From Streptomyces sp. NBC_00708 (GTDB taxonomy: Bacteria; Actinomycetota; Actinomycetes; Streptomycetales; Streptomycetaceae): DNA of 64,000 bases. Positions 8,997-18,439 of the stretch are shown one piece after another. Location: positions 1,302,001-1,366,000 of the forward strand of contig CP108997.1 in NCBI GenBank assembly GCA_036226585.1, given 5' to 3'. A model generated the notes under the pieces. That model worked only from the letters and a program-made list of their open reading frames with translations, did not search any database and was not told where the DNA came from. Made by a program: the position numbers and the translations under genes. Position 1 is the stretch's first letter; each line of letters begins with the position of its first letter.

Positions 8997-9012
8997 CTGA
9001 GCAAGCGCTTAG
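8997..9012. promoter_or_regulatory. operator copy upstream of the TetR gene
   Basis: CTGAGCAAGCGCTTAG, identical over all 16 bases to 7729-7744, lies 48 bp upstream of the TetR start. On the minus strand a TATGGT element is found between it and the gene, so the operator would cover the -35 region. Confidence 0.6.
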
Positions 9013-9035
9013 GGAAGCGTTTTCGCGGAGGGGTC

Positions 9036-9326
9036 TCAGAGCTTCTGGAAGGGGTCGTGCTCGGCGAGGATCTTCTCCAGCCGGGCCTGGTCGACCCGGC
9101 TGACCAGCTGGCCCGCCTCCTGCCGGTCCCTGATGACCTTGGCCAGGGTGAAGCAGGACGTGACCAGGTAGAGGACGCCGATGGCGAGGAAAGCGCGCAC
9201 CCAGGCATCGGCGTCGAGGAAGTAGATTCCGAGGGTCACCGCGGCCATGGCGATCCCGAAGGACGCGACGGCCTGCCCGAAGTAGGCGCCGGTGGTCTGC
9301 TGTTTGACCGGTGTCGTTTCACTCAT
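9036..9326 (-). CDS. small two-helix membrane protein, YiaA/YiaB-like
   Basis: A 96-residue protein with two hydrophobic segments (about residues 14-33 and 39-60) and a charged C-terminal tail. The pattern, including YFLDADAWVRAFLAIGVLYLV, resembles the YiaA/YiaB two-helix domain found in many bacterial inner-membrane proteins of unknown role. The ATG giving MSETTPV was preferred; two in-frame upstream starts (9341 and 9362) have no better ribosome site. It lies between a TetR gene and an acyl-CoA dehydrogenase gene on the same strand. Confidence 0.75.
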   Translation of the reverse strand: MSETTPVKQQTTGAYFGQAVASFGIAMAAVTLGIYFLDADAWVRAFLAIGVLYLVTSCFTLAKVIRDRQEAGQLVSRVDQARLEKILAEHDPFQKL

Positions 9327-9385
9327 GGCGCCCAGCATCCGGCCGTATGACCCACGCCACATCCGTACAGATACTCAGATGGTAC

Positions 9386-10537
9386 TCAGAACGCCGAAAC
9401 CCCGGTCAGCGCGCGGCCGATGATGAGCTTCTGGATCTGGCTGGTGCCCTCGTAGAGCGTCATCACGCGGGCGTCGCGCAGCAGCTTGCCGACCGGGTAC
9501 TCGTCGATGTAGCCGTAGCCGCCGAAGACCTGGAGGGCGTTGTTGGCGGCGCGGACGGCGGCCTCGGAGGCGAAGAGCTTGGCCCGGGACGCGGCGGTGG
9601 CGAAGTCCTGGCCCCGGTCGACGAGGTCGGCGACGCGCCAGGTCAGCAGACGCGCGGCCTCGACGTCCACGGAGATGTCGCTGATGAGTTCCTGGACGAG
9701 CTGGTAGCCCGCGATCGGTTTGCCGAACTGCTCGCGCTCGCCCGCGTATCCGACGGCCGCGTCCAGCGCGGCCTGGGCGATGCCGACGCAGCCGGCCGCC
9801 ACCGACATCCGCCCCTTCGCCAGGGCGGACATGGCGATCGAGAAACCCTTGCCCTCGGGGCCCATCAGGGCGGTGGCGGGTACGCGGACGTCCTCCAGGA
9901 CCAGTTCCGCCGTCGCCTGGCCGCGCAGGCCGAGCTTGCCGTGGATGGCGCGGCGGGTGAGGCCGGGGGTGTCGGCGGGGACCAGGAAGGCGGAGACGCC
10001 CTTGTGGCCGGGGGTGTCGTTGGTGCGGGCGAAGAGCAGCACCACATCGGCCCAGGTGCCGTTGGTGATGAACATCTTGCTGCCGTTGATGACGTAGTCC
10101 GCGCCGTCCCGCACGGCCCGGGTCACCAGGCTGCCCGCGTCCGAGCCGGTGCCGGGCTCGGTGAGCCCGAAGCAGCCGACGGCGTCGCCCGAGGTCAGCC
10201 GGGGCAGCCACTGCCGCTTCTGCTCCTCGTCACCCCAGGCGGCGACGGTCTTGGCGACCAGGCCGAGGGAGACCGAGACGATGCCGCGCACCGAGGAGTC
10301 GCCCCGGCCCAGCTCCTCGGTCACCAGGCAGTACGCGAGGTGGTCGCCGCCCGAGCCGCCGTACTCCTCGGGGACGGTCAGGCCGAGGAAGCCGAGGGCA
10401 CCCAGCTTCTTCACGATCGACTTGTCGACGTTCTCGGACCGGTCCCACTCGACCGCGTACGGGGCGACATCACGGGCGACGAAGTCCCGGGCGAGCTGCC
10501 GGACGGCTTCCTGCTCCTCGCTGAGCTCCAGGTTCAT
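9386..10537 (-). CDS. acyl-CoA dehydrogenase
   Basis: A 383-residue FAD enzyme that introduces a trans-2 double bond into an acyl-CoA. Typical features: GCFGLTEPGTGSDAGS (FAD/substrate loop), KMFITNG, REQFGKPI and the C-terminal LYEGTSQIQKLIIGRAL with the catalytic Glu. The ATG at 10537 is preceded by GAGAGG; a further upstream ATG at 10564 lacks a site. It is divergent from a TetR gene, and the 64-bp gap contains the AACTAGC-type palindrome shared with two other loci, which suggests repression by that TetR protein. Confidence 0.93.
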   Translation of the reverse strand: MNLELSEEQEAVRQLARDFVARDVAPYAVEWDRSENVDKSIVKKLGALGFLGLTVPEEYGGSGGDHLAYCLVTEELGRGDSSVRGIVSVSLGLVAKTVAAWGDEEQKRQWLPRLTSGDAVGCFGLTEPGTGSDAGSLVTRAVRDGADYVINGSKMFITNGTWADVVLLFARTNDTPGHKGVSAFLVPADTPGLTRRAIHGKLGLRGQATAELVLEDVRVPATALMGPEGKGFSIAMSALAKGRMSVAAGCVGIAQAALDAAVGYAGEREQFGKPIAGYQLVQELISDISVDVEAARLLTWRVADLVDRGQDFATAASRAKLFASEAAVRAANNALQVFGGYGYIDEYPVGKLLRDARVMTLYEGTSQIQKLIIGRALTGVSAF

Positions 10538-10555
10538 CGGCCGCACCTCTCGATT

Positions 10556-10572
10556 AATTAGCACTGCTAGTT
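10556..10572. promoter_or_regulatory. 17-bp palindromic operator, site A of three
   Basis: AATTAGCACTGCTAGTT, centred at 10564, between the divergent acyl-CoA dehydrogenase and TetR genes. The same palindrome family occurs at 14906-14922 and 48663-48679. On the TetR side TACTAT (10589-10594) ends seven bases before the ATG at 10602, so the TetR mRNA may be leaderless, with the operator over its -35 region. Confidence 0.65.
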
Positions 10573-10601
10573 TTCATCGCGCAGGGCCTACTATGTGCCG
10601 C

Positions 10602-11249
10602 ATGGCCCGCCCGCGCAAGCCCCTCCTGAGCAGAGAACGCATCGTCGAGAAGGCGAGCGCCCTCGTGGACGCCGAAGGGCTCGACGCCGTGTCGACCCGC
10701 CGCCTGGCGGCCGAGCTGGGGGTCAGCGGGCCCTCGCTGTACAACCACTTCCGCAACAAGGACGAGATCCTGGACGCGGTCGCCGACGCCGTCTCCGCGC
10801 AGGTCGACCTGTCGATGTTCGAGGAGTCCGATCCCCGTGACTGGCGGGCCGCCCTGCACGACTGGGCGGTCTCCTACCGGGCGGCGCTCGCCGCGCACCC
10901 GCACATCGTCCCGGTGCTCGCCCAGGGGCCCGGCCGCCGCCCGGCCGGTCTGCGGGTCGCGGACGCGGTGTTCGGGGCGATGGTCCGGGCGGGGTGGCCG
11001 CCGGCCCAGGCCACCTACATCGGGGCGCTGATGCGCTACTTCATCACCGGCTCGGCGCTCGGCTCCTTCGCCCGGGGATTCGTGGACGACGAGACGGCGT
11101 ACGACCCCGCCGACTACCCGCACCTGGGCCAGGCGCACCTGCTCGCCGAGCGGCGCCAGCAGGTCGACGAGGGGGCCTTCGAGACCGGGCTGCGGGCCCT
11201 GGTGGACGGGCTCGCGCTGCAGTACGTCCCGCCCCGGTCCGAGCGGTGA
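10602..11249 (+). CDS. TetR-family repressor divergent from acyl-CoA dehydrogenase
   Basis: A 215-residue regulator with helix-turn-helix RRLAAELGVSGPSLYNHFRNKDEIL near residues 32-56 and a C-terminal ligand-binding domain. There is no convincing ribosome site; a -10-like TACTAT immediately upstream suggests leaderless translation from the ATG at 10602. It is the best candidate for the protein that binds the three 17-bp palindromes near acyl-CoA and aldehyde dehydrogenase genes. It is followed by an EamA transporter gene after 44 bp, perhaps in the same transcript. Confidence 0.9.
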   Translation: MARPRKPLLSRERIVEKASALVDAEGLDAVSTRRLAAELGVSGPSLYNHFRNKDEILDAVADAVSAQVDLSMFEESDPRDWRAALHDWAVSYRAALAAHPHIVPVLAQGPGRRPAGLRVADAVFGAMVRAGWPPAQATYIGALMRYFITGSALGSFARGFVDDETAYDPADYPHLGQAHLLAERRQQVDEGAFETGLRALVDGLALQYVPPRSER

Positions 11250-11293
11250 CGATTCGGTGGGCGCCGAACCTTCCCGGCCGTACGGTCAGGTCC

Positions 11294-12277
11294 ATGACGA
11301 CGCTCCCCTCCCCCGCCGCCGCGCCCCCGGCCCCCCGTGACTGGCGGGCCACGGCCGCCGCCTCCACCACCGTGGTCCTCTGGGCCTCCGCCTTCGTCTC
11401 CATCCGCAGCGCGGGCGACGCCTACTCCCCCGGCGCCCTGGCCCTCGGCCGGCTGCTGGCCGGCTCCCTGGCGCTGGGCACGCTGCTGCTCGTACGCCGC
11501 GAGGGGCTGCCGTCCCGGGCCGCCTGGCCCGGAATCATCTGGTCCGGGCTGCTGTGGTTCGGCCTGTACATGGTGGTGCTGAACTGGGGCGAGCAGCAGG
11601 TCGACGCGGGGACCGCCGCGATGGTCGTGAACATCGGGCCCCTGCTGATCGCGCTGCTCGGTGCCCGGCTGCTCGGCGAGGGGCTGCCGCGCCGGCTGGT
11701 GCTGGGCATGGCGGTGTCCTTCGCGGGCGCGGCGGTGGTGGGGCTCTCCATGTCGGGACACGGGGGTTCGTCGGTCCTGGGCGTGCTGCTGTGCCTGCTG
11801 GCGGCGGTGGCGTACGCGGGCGGGGTGGTCGGCCAGAAGCCGGCGCTGCGGCACGGATCGGCGCTCCAGATCACCACGTTCGGCTGCCTGGCCGGGACGG
11901 TGGCGTGCCTGCCGTTCTCCGGGGCGCTGGTCTCGGACGCCGCCGACGCGCCGCTGTCCGCGACGCTCAACATGGTCTACCTCGGGCTCTTCCCCACCGC
12001 GCTGGCCTTCACCACCTGGGCGTACGCCCTCGCCCGCACCACCGCCGGGCGGATGGGCGCCACCACCTACGCGGTCCCGGCGCTCGTGGTGCTGATGTCG
12101 TGGCTGCTGCTGGACGAGGTGCCCGCCCCGCTCACCGTCGGCGGCGGGCTGCTGTGCCTGGCCGGGGTGGCGGTCTCCCGGACGCGTCCGCGGACCGGTC
12201 CGACGACGGACGACCCGGCCCCGGCGGTGGAAGGACTCCGTCATGACGCGGGAGACCCGGCAGCGGACCGGAGCTGA
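11294..12277 (+). CDS. EamA/DMT-family transporter
   Basis: A 327-residue membrane protein with two EamA repeats and about ten transmembrane helices, for example WASAFVSIRS in helix 1, GLLWFGLYMVVLNWGEQ and NMVYLGLFPTALAFTTWAYAL. Family members export amino acids, sugars or metabolites in exchange for protons. A hydrophilic tail of about 35 residues follows the last helix. The substrate is unknown; its position behind the TetR gene hints at export of an acyl or amino acid derivative. Confidence 0.9.
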   Translation: MTTLPSPAAAPPAPRDWRATAAASTTVVLWASAFVSIRSAGDAYSPGALALGRLLAGSLALGTLLLVRREGLPSRAAWPGIIWSGLLWFGLYMVVLNWGEQQVDAGTAAMVVNIGPLLIALLGARLLGEGLPRRLVLGMAVSFAGAAVVGLSMSGHGGSSVLGVLLCLLAAVAYAGGVVGQKPALRHGSALQITTFGCLAGTVACLPFSGALVSDAADAPLSATLNMVYLGLFPTALAFTTWAYALARTTAGRMGATTYAVPALVVLMSWLLLDEVPAPLTVGGGLLCLAGVAVSRTRPRTGPTTDDPAPAVEGLRHDAGDPAADRS

Positions 12278-12282
12278 GAAGC

Positions 12283-12301
12283 GCGGGCCGGCGAAGCCCG
12301 C
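12283..12301. terminator. weak terminator hairpin
   Basis: GCGGGC and GCCCGC form a short stem between the convergent EamA transporter and alcohol dehydrogenase genes. Confidence 0.35.
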
Positions 12302-12322
12302 CCGGCTGCCGCCGGACAGGCC

Positions 12323-13402
12323 CTAGAAGACCACCAGTGCCCGGCCGCCCCTGCCCGCGATCATGTGGCCGAAGGCGGCCGGGATGCCGTCCAGGCCGAT
12401 CCGGTCGGTGACCATCATGGAGAGGTCGAAGCGGCCCGCCCCGATGTGGCCGGCCAGCACCGGCAGGTCGCGGGCCGGATCGCTGTCGCCGTAGACGCAG
12501 CCGGTCAGCGTGCGGCCCCAGTGGAAGATCTCCAGCGCGTTGAAGGTGACCTGCTGGTCCTTGCCGCCGATGCCGACGACCGTGGTGCGGCCGCCCCGGC
12601 GGGTGGACTCCCAGGCGGCGCGGATGGTGGCGGCACGGCCCACGCACTCGACGGCCACGTCCGCGCCCTGCTTGCCGGTGAGCCCCCGGATCTCGCGGGG
12701 TGTGGTGTCCGAGGCGACGACGTAGTCGGTGGCGCCCGCCCGGCGGGCCAGCTCCTCCTTCTCCGGGGAGACGTCCACCGCGATGATCTGCGAGGCGCCG
12801 GCGATCCGGGCGGACTGGAGCACGGCGAGCCCGACGCCGCCGATGCCGAAGACCACCACGGATTCGCCCGCGCGGACCCGGGCGCTGTGGTGGACCGCGC
12901 CGTATCCGGTGAGCACGGCGCAGCCCAGGAGCGCCGCGTCGGTGAGCGGGATGCCGTCCGGGGCGGGCAGCACGCAGTTCCCGGCGACGACGGTCTCCTC
13001 CGCGAAGGCGGCGACGTTGAGCCCGGGGTGCAGCTCGGTGCCGTCGGCCGTGCGGGCGTGCACGTTCGCCGCGCCGGCCAGGGCGTTCGCGCAGAGCCAG
13101 ATCTCGCCGATGCCGCAGTGGTGGCAGCTGCCGCAGGAGGGGGCCCAGTTGAGGACGACGCCGTCGCCCGGGGCGACATGGGTGACGCCCTCGCCGACCG
13201 AGACGACGGTGCCGGCGCCCTCGTGACCGAGGACGGCGGGGACGGGCACCCGCATCGTGCCATTGGACAGCGAGAGGTCGGAGTGGCAGACCCCGGCGGC
13301 GGCGAGGCGGACGCGCACCTGGCCGGGGCCGGGCTCCGGCAGGACGATGTCGGTGATCTCCAGCGGAGCTCCGACGGCGGGCAGTACGGCGGCGCGGACC
13401 AC
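12323..13402 (-). CDS. zinc-dependent alcohol dehydrogenase
   Basis: A 359-residue medium-chain NAD-dependent alcohol dehydrogenase. Catalytic zinc ligands are visible as GVCHSD (Cys39) and GHEGAG (His60); the structural zinc site is [15 protein letters not shown] (Cys90, 93, 96, 104). The nucleotide-binding motif is GIGGVGLA. The GTG at 13402 has AAGGAG upstream. It lies 61 bp behind the aldehyde dehydrogenase gene on the same strand, so an alcohol to aldehyde to acid route is likely, though the substrate is unknown. Confidence 0.92.
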   Translation of the reverse strand: MVRAAVLPAVGAPLEITDIVLPEPGPGQVRVRLAAAGVCHSDLSLSNGTMRVPVPAVLGHEGAGTVVSVGEGVTHVAPGDGVVLNWAPSCGSCHHCGIGEIWLCANALAGAANVHARTADGTELHPGLNVAAFAEETVVAGNCVLPAPDGIPLTDAALLGCAVLTGYGAVHHSARVRAGESVVVFGIGGVGLAVLQSARIAGASQIIAVDVSPEKEELARRAGATDYVVASDTTPREIRGLTGKQGADVAVECVGRAATIRAAWESTRRGGRTTVVGIGGKDQQVTFNALEIFHWGRTLTGCVYGDSDPARDLPVLAGHIGAGRFDLSMMVTDRIGLDGIPAAFGHMIAGRGGRALVVF

Positions 13403-13463
13403 GGACTGGCTCCTTGCTGATCGCTGATCGGTGGGCGGTACGGGTCGGTGGGCGGTACGGGGC

Positions 13464-14858
13464 TCAGAACTGGAGGGACTTGGTCTGGAGGTACTCGGCC
13501 AGGCCGTGCGCGCCGAGTTCGCGGCCGACGCCGGACTGCTTGTAGCCGCCGAAGGGCGCGAGCGGGTTGAACCGGCCGCCGTTGATGTCGACCTGGCCGG
13601 TGTCCATCCGGCGGGCGAAGGCGACGGCCGTCTCGTCGTCGGCGGCCCAGACGGCGCCCGCGAGCCCGTAGACCGTGCCGTTGGCGATGCGCAGCGCGTC
13701 GTCCTCGTCCTCGTACTTCAGGATCGAGACGACCGGGCCGAAGATCTCCTCCTGGGCGATCGTCATCTCCGGGGTGACGTCGGCGAAGACGGTGGGGCTG
13801 ACGTAGTAGCCGGTGGGCAGCGGGGCCTCGGGGCCGCCGGCGACGAGGCGGGCGCCCTCCTCGACGCCCTTCTCGATGTAGCCGCGCACCCGGGCCTGCT
13901 GCTTGGCATTGACGAGGGGCCCGACGCGCTCGCCGGGCACGTACTTGGCGACGGCCGCCGCCGCGAGCGCCACGGCCTCCTCGTACCGCTCCGCGTCCAC
14001 CAGCATCCGGGTCCAGGCGCTGCACGTCTGGCCGGAGTTGGACATCACGTTGGCGACGCCGACGTTGACCGCCTTGGCGAGGTCGGCGCCGGGCAGGATG
14101 ACGTTGGCGGACTTGCCGCCCAGTTCCAGCGCGACACGCTTGACCGCGCCGCCGGCGGTGGCGCCGATCTGCCGGCCGACCGCGGTGGAGCCGGTGAAGG
14201 AGACCAGGTCGACGCCCTCGTGCCCGGCCAGCGCCTGTCCGGCGACGGTGCCGAGGCCGGTGACCAGGTTGAAGACACCGTCGGGCAGTCCGGCCTCCGC
14301 GACGGCCTCGGCGAAGAGCTGGGCGGTCAGCGGGGTGTCCTCGGCGGGCTTGAGGACGACCGTGCAGCCGGCGGCCAGCGCGGGGGCGACCTTGGCGACG
14401 ATCTGGTGCAGCGGGTAGTTCCACGGGGTGATCGCGCCGACGACGCCGACGGGCTCCAGGAACACCGTGGAGTTGCCGTGCCGCTCCTCGAAGGCGTACG
14501 TGGCGGCGAGCTCGGCGTAGGTCCCGGCGACCAGGACCGGGAGGCCCGCGTGCACGGAGACGGCGAGCGCGGGCGGGGCGCCCAGCTCGGTGGTGACCGT
14601 CTCGGCGATCTCCTCGGCGCGGGTTCCCAGCACGTCGCGGAGCGCGGCGATGCGGGCGGCGCGCTCGGCGGGCGGGGTGGCGGCCCAGCCGGGGAAGGCG
14701 GCGCGCGCGGCCCGTACCGCGGCGTCGACGTCCTCGGCGGTGCCGGCCGGTACATGGGCGATGACCTGCTCGTCCGCCGGGTTCACGACCGCGATCGTGT
14801 CCGTTCCCGCGGCGGGCCGCCATGCGCCGCCGATGTACATACCGTCGTGGGCCTTCAT
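13464..14858 (-). CDS. NAD(P)-dependent aldehyde dehydrogenase
   Basis: A 464-residue aldehyde dehydrogenase. Key elements: PWNYP (Asn147), FTGSTAVGR (cofactor site), ELGGKS with general base Glu245, and NSGQTCS with nucleophile Cys279. The ATG at 14858 has GGGAGGA eight bases upstream. It heads an operon with the zinc alcohol dehydrogenase gene. The AACTAGC-type palindrome at 14906-14922 lies 47 bp before the start, which ties the operon to the acyl-CoA dehydrogenase genes at 9.4 and 47.4 kb. Confidence 0.94.
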   Translation of the reverse strand: MKAHDGMYIGGAWRPAAGTDTIAVVNPADEQVIAHVPAGTAEDVDAAVRAARAAFPGWAATPPAERAARIAALRDVLGTRAEEIAETVTTELGAPPALAVSVHAGLPVLVAGTYAELAATYAFEERHGNSTVFLEPVGVVGAITPWNYPLHQIVAKVAPALAAGCTVVLKPAEDTPLTAQLFAEAVAEAGLPDGVFNLVTGLGTVAGQALAGHEGVDLVSFTGSTAVGRQIGATAGGAVKRVALELGGKSANVILPGADLAKAVNVGVANVMSNSGQTCSAWTRMLVDAERYEEAVALAAAAVAKYVPGERVGPLVNAKQQARVRGYIEKGVEEGARLVAGGPEAPLPTGYYVSPTVFADVTPEMTIAQEEIFGPVVSILKYEDEDDALRIANGTVYGLAGAVWAADDETAVAFARRMDTGQVDINGGRFNPLAPFGGYKQSGVGRELGAHGLAEYLQTKSLQF

Positions 14859-14905
14859 CGCTGTTCCTCCCGGGCACGGTGACGGACGGGATCGTCCGCA
14901 GCCCA

Positions 14906-14922
14906 AACTAGCGCTGTTAGTT
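14906..14922. promoter_or_regulatory. 17-bp palindromic operator, site B of three
   Basis: AACTAGCGCTGTTAGTT, followed by TTC, lies upstream of the aldehyde/alcohol dehydrogenase operon. It is nearly symmetrical about C14914 and matches the sites at 10556 and 48663 in spacing and arms. Confidence 0.65.
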
Positions 14923-14978
14923 TTCAGGCGCCAGGGACTGTCCGGAGACCCCCGTCACGTGCCGTGCCCGGCACCGTC

Positions 14979-16337
14979 CTACATGTCCAGGCCGGGGACG
15001 TCCTTCGGCAGCGGGCAGATGCGGCGGCCCTGGTGGTCGAAGACGTACAGGTGCGCCAGGTCGACCAGGAGCGGCACCTGGCCGCCGGTGCGCAGCATCA
15101 TGTCGGGCCCGGTCCGCACGACGAGGTCGCTGGCGGTGACGGCGGGGCGGTCCGGGCTGTGCACGCCGGCCGGCAGATCGTCCGTCTCCGGCGCCTCCAG
15201 CACGGCGACGGAGCCGCCGACGTACGTGGTGGCGCGCTCCTTGATCCGCTCCAGTACCCCCGTACCGCCCTGGCCGCCGCGCCGCCTGCGCACGGAGCCC
15301 CGGTCGGCGCGGGCCGATTCCAGCTCCGGGACCACGGCGGGCCGTGAGCCGGTGTTGAGGTGGACCAACGCCTCGTGGCCCTGGTACTCGACGTGCTCGA
15401 CGATCCCGCTGAGCGCGACCTCCCCCGGCCGGGCCTGGCTGGGCGGGGCGATCCGGACCGCCTCCGAGCGCAGTCCGACGATGACCGGGCGGCCCTGCTG
15501 GATGCGCAGCAACTGGTGGTCGGGGCTGAGCGGTTCGGGCAGCGGGAGGCGCTGGCGGCCCAGGTCGATCGACATCCGGCCCTCCAGGGGCGCGTGCACG
15601 ACGGCCTGGAGGAGGTTGATCCTCGGGGTTCCGATGAACGCGGCGACGAACACGTTCTCCGGCAGGGCGTACACCTCGCGCGGCGGGCTGACCTGCTGGA
15701 GAACACCACCGCGCATCACCGCGACCCGGTGGCCCAGCGACATGGCCTCGGCCTGGTCGTGGGTCACGTAGACGGTGGTGACACCGAGTTCCTTGGTGAG
15801 CTGGGCTATCTCGGCGCGCAGGTGGTTGCGGAGCTTCGCGTCGAGGTTGGAGAGCGGTTCGTCCATGAGGAAGGCGGACGGCTGGCGCGAGATCGCCCGC
15901 CCCATGGCGACCCGCTGGCGCTCGCCGCCGGAGAGCTGACCGGGGAGCCGGTCGAGGATGCGCTCGATCCCGAGCATCCTGGCGGTGTTCTCGATGCGCT
16001 CGTTGTGGTCCTGGCGCGGGTTCTCCAGCTTCAGCGGGAAGCCGATGTTGGCCCGGTTGGTCATGGTCGGGTAGAGCGCGAAGTTCTGGAAGACCATGGC
16101 CATCCCGCGTTCGCGCGGGGTGAGGTGGTTGGCCGGTTCACCGTCGAGCAGGACCTCGCCCTCGGTGGTGTCCTCCAGGCCGGCGATCATGCGGAGCACG
16201 GTCGACTTGCCGCACCCGGAGGGGCCCAGCAGGACGACGAACTCGCCCGGGTCGATGGAGAGCGAGAGACGGTCGACGGCGCGCGGGGACCGTCCGTACG
16301 CCTTGCTGACGTTGTGCAGAGTGATGGCGCGAGTCAT
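14979..16337 (-). CDS. orphan ABC-transporter ATPase of the MsiK/UgpC/MalK type
   Basis: A 452-residue ATPase subunit of carbohydrate ABC importers. Walker A is GPSGCGKST (38-46), the signature is LSGGERQ (135-141), Walker B is AFLMDE (155-160) and the switch His is in VTHDQ (His193). The C-terminal OB-type regulatory region is longer than in the usual protein of about 375 residues. Extra charged sequence (roughly residues 330-415, with an RRRRGG stretch) accounts for the excess. No permease or binding-protein genes are nearby, so it may energise several importers, as MsiK does. The promoter lies in the 137-bp gap upstream. Confidence 0.88.
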   Translation of the reverse strand: MTRAITLHNVSKAYGRSPRAVDRLSLSIDPGEFVVLLGPSGCGKSTVLRMIAGLEDTTEGEVLLDGEPANHLTPRERGMAMVFQNFALYPTMTNRANIGFPLKLENPRQDHNERIENTARMLGIERILDRLPGQLSGGERQRVAMGRAISRQPSAFLMDEPLSNLDAKLRNHLRAEIAQLTKELGVTTVYVTHDQAEAMSLGHRVAVMRGGVLQQVSPPREVYALPENVFVAAFIGTPRINLLQAVVHAPLEGRMSIDLGRQRLPLPEPLSPDHQLLRIQQGRPVIVGLRSEAVRIAPPSQARPGEVALSGIVEHVEYQGHEALVHLNTGSRPAVVPELESARADRGSVRRRRGGQGGTGVLERIKERATTYVGGSVAVLEAPETDDLPAGVHSPDRPAVTASDLVVRTGPDMMLRTGGQVPLLVDLAHLYVFDHQGRRICPLPKDVPGLDM

Positions 16338-16474
16338 GTGTTCCGCCCGGGAGGGATGGTCAGGGAGCGGTGGGGAGCGGCAGCAGTGGCCTGAAATTAA
16401 CCCACTACGCCCGGTGAGGGAATGACTCGCGCAAAGTTGGGTACGGCAGGGGGCGGTTCACAGCTTCGGGGTGA

Positions 16475-17095
16475 TCAGTCGAGCCTTCGCGCGAGGTAGG
16501 CGTGGATGAGTACGCGGGTCTCGGCGACGATCGCGGGGTCGCCGGACGGATCGGTGCGGAAGGCGAGTTTGAGCAGCGCGTCGGCCGCCTCCACGCAGAC
16601 CAGGATGGCGCGCAGCAGGTCCTCGTCGGCCTCCCGGCCCAGTTGTCCCGCGAGGAGTTCGGTGAGCCGGCCCGCGACCCGCTGGTTGGCGTCGTCGGCC
16701 GGGTCCTCGTCGGGGGCGGGGGCACCGAAGTCGACGAGGGCGAAGCCGGGTACGGAGCGCTTCATCGCCAGGTACTCGTCGAGCACGGCGTCGATCGCGC
16801 CGCGCCAGTCGGCCGGTTCGATGGAGGTCAGGCGGGCGGTGATGCGCTCGGCGTAGCTGTCCAGGTTGCGACGGGCCAGCGCGTCGGCGAGGGACCGCTT
16901 GTTGGAGAAGAAGCGGTAGACGGAACCGATGGGCACCCCGGCGCGTGCGGCCACCGCCCGGGTGGACAGCTGCTCGTAGCCGGTCTCGTCGAGGAGTTCG
17001 GCGCAGGCGTCGAGAATGCGGGCGAGGCGTTCGGCGCTGCGCTGCTGCACCGGGGTGCGGCGGAGGTTCGTGTTCGCGTGGGGCACGCCTTCCAT
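16475..17095 (-). CDS. TetR-family regulator at the end of the beta-helix operon
   Basis: A 206-residue TetR protein; the helix-turn-helix reads STRAVAARAGVPIGSVYRFFSNKRSL (about residues 44-69). The gene starts only 33 bp after the stop of the membrane-protein gene on the same strand. It may therefore be the last member of the four-gene unit that starts at 21395 and regulate it by feedback. The ATG at 17095 has AGGAGG about 11 bases upstream. The ligand is unknown. Confidence 0.88.
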   Translation of the reverse strand: MEGVPHANTNLRRTPVQQRSAERLARILDACAELLDETGYEQLSTRAVAARAGVPIGSVYRFFSNKRSLADALARRNLDSYAERITARLTSIEPADWRGAIDAVLDEYLAMKRSVPGFALVDFGAPAPDEDPADDANQRVAGRLTELLAGQLGREADEDLLRAILVCVEAADALLKLAFRTDPSGDPAIVAETRVLIHAYLARRLD

Positions 17096-17128
17096 GATGC
17101 CGTGGGCCTCCTGGGTGGCCGGCGGGGG

Positions 17129-18439
17129 TCAGGCGATGAGCAGCGCGAGACCTCCCACCGTGTACGCGATCATCAGGACGAGCAGGGGGAGCTGGCCGAT
17201 GACGGCGCGCCGGGGCGGCATGAGCCGTACGGACCGGTCGTGCGCGGCGATGACCCCGAGGACGTGTCCGGTGACGATCGCGACGACCTGGAGGGTGGCG
17301 ACGCCGCCGGGCCCCAGGGGCGGTTCGGGCACGGCGGGGCGGTCGGCGCCGGAGGCCAGCGCGAGGGTGTGCGGGCCCTCGGTGGCGAAGAGCGTGAAGT
17401 AGTGCGCGACGAGGTAGCCGAGGGCGATGGGCACGAGCGAGTGGGCGAACGCGGTGAGCGGGTGGGGCAGTCGGCCGCAGACCAGCCGGGTGGCACCGGC
17501 GCACAGCGCGTACAGGGTGGCCACGAGGGTGACGGCGGCGAGGAGTCCGAGGGTGGCGGTGGTGGTACGGCCCAGTGCGGAGGTCTGCACGGTGGTGATC
17601 CAGCGCGGCGCGTCGGAGAAGCCGTCGTACGCGGTGGAGCCGAGCATCACGCAGACGGTGGCGACGAGTCCGGGGAGCTGGGGCGTGGCGTCGAGCCCGT
17701 TGAACGGGGAGCGGACGACGAGCCGTCCGTCGGCGGTGCGGCGGCCGAAGGGTGAGAGGCGGGCGAGCAGGCCGGAGTACACCTCGAACGCGTCGGCGTG
17801 GTCGAACCAGTGGGCGCCGTACACCGCCGCGCCCGTCAGGTGCACGGCCGCGTAGACGCCGAGGAACACCAGCAGGGCGGTGGGCGAGGCGGGGTCGGGC
17901 GCGACGAGTTCGAGCCAGGTGAACGCGAGGAGCCCCGCCGCCGCGGGCCACATCCCCAGGTGTACGGGGAGGGAGCGGCCGGTCTCCGGGTCGCGTCCGG
18001 ACACCCGGCAGGCGAGGAGATGCAGGGTGCGCAGCGGGTTGAGCAGGCGCCAGACGGGCCCGAGGAGCAGGGACGCGGGGACGAGCCCGACCCACAGGAG
18101 GACGTAGACCGCGCCGGGCGCCGGGTTGCGGTCCGGGCCGGCCGGCCCGAGGAGCAGCCACAGCACGACGAACAGCGCGCCGGCCGCGCCGAGCACGCGG
18201 GCGGCGACCCGGGTGGCGCGGGCGTCGGCCGCGCGCTGGACGGCGGCCGGCAGCGGGCGGCCCGCGCGCTCGCCCGTGAACCGCGAGTCCGACCAGAGCA
18301 GGCCGAGCGCCAGGAACGAGACGAAGAGCGCGGCGAAGGCCCCCGCGAACGCGTAGAACGGCGAGAGCGGCAGATCGTGCTGGGCCCCGATGCCGTGGGC
18401 GAGGACGCGCACGGCACCGGGGGCGGGGGTGCCCGTCAC
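17129..18439 (-). CDS. polytopic membrane protein of unknown function
   Basis: A 436-residue integral membrane protein with about ten to eleven hydrophobic segments. The first follows the N-terminal AHGIGAQHDLPLSPFYAFAG, and the last ends at the C-terminus. Conspicuous loops are HWFDHADAFEVYSGLL and the ATEGPHTLAL region. The GTG start overlaps the stop of the lipoprotein gene (GTGA), so translation is coupled. From memory, relatives are sometimes labelled fenitrothion hydrolase in databases, which I cannot verify and would not adopt. Encoded with a cupredoxin-like lipoprotein and a beta-helix protein, it may handle a metal or a cell-envelope substrate. Confidence 0.8.
   Translation of the reverse strand: MTGTPAPGAVRVLAHGIGAQHDLPLSPFYAFAGAFAALFVSFLALGLLWSDSRFTGERAGRPLPAAVQRAADARATRVAARVLGAAGALFVVLWLLLGPAGPDRNPAPGAVYVLLWVGLVPASLLLGPVWRLLNPLRTLHLLACRVSGRDPETGRSLPVHLGMWPAAAGLLAFTWLELVAPDPASPTALLVFLGVYAAVHLTGAAVYGAHWFDHADAFEVYSGLLARLSPFGRRTADGRLVVRSPFNGLDATPQLPGLVATVCVMLGSTAYDGFSDAPRWITTVQTSALGRTTTATLGLLAAVTLVATLYALCAGATRLVCGRLPHPLTAFAHSLVPIALGYLVAHYFTLFATEGPHTLALASGADRPAVPEPPLGPGGVATLQVVAIVTGHVLGVIAAHDRSVRLMPPRRAVIGQLPLLVLMIAYTVGGLALLIA

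Noticed and set aside
14883..14899. Second inverted repeat (CGGAC...GTCCG) beside operator site B
   Set aside because: Short arms in GC-rich sequence, and no matching copy at sites A or C.
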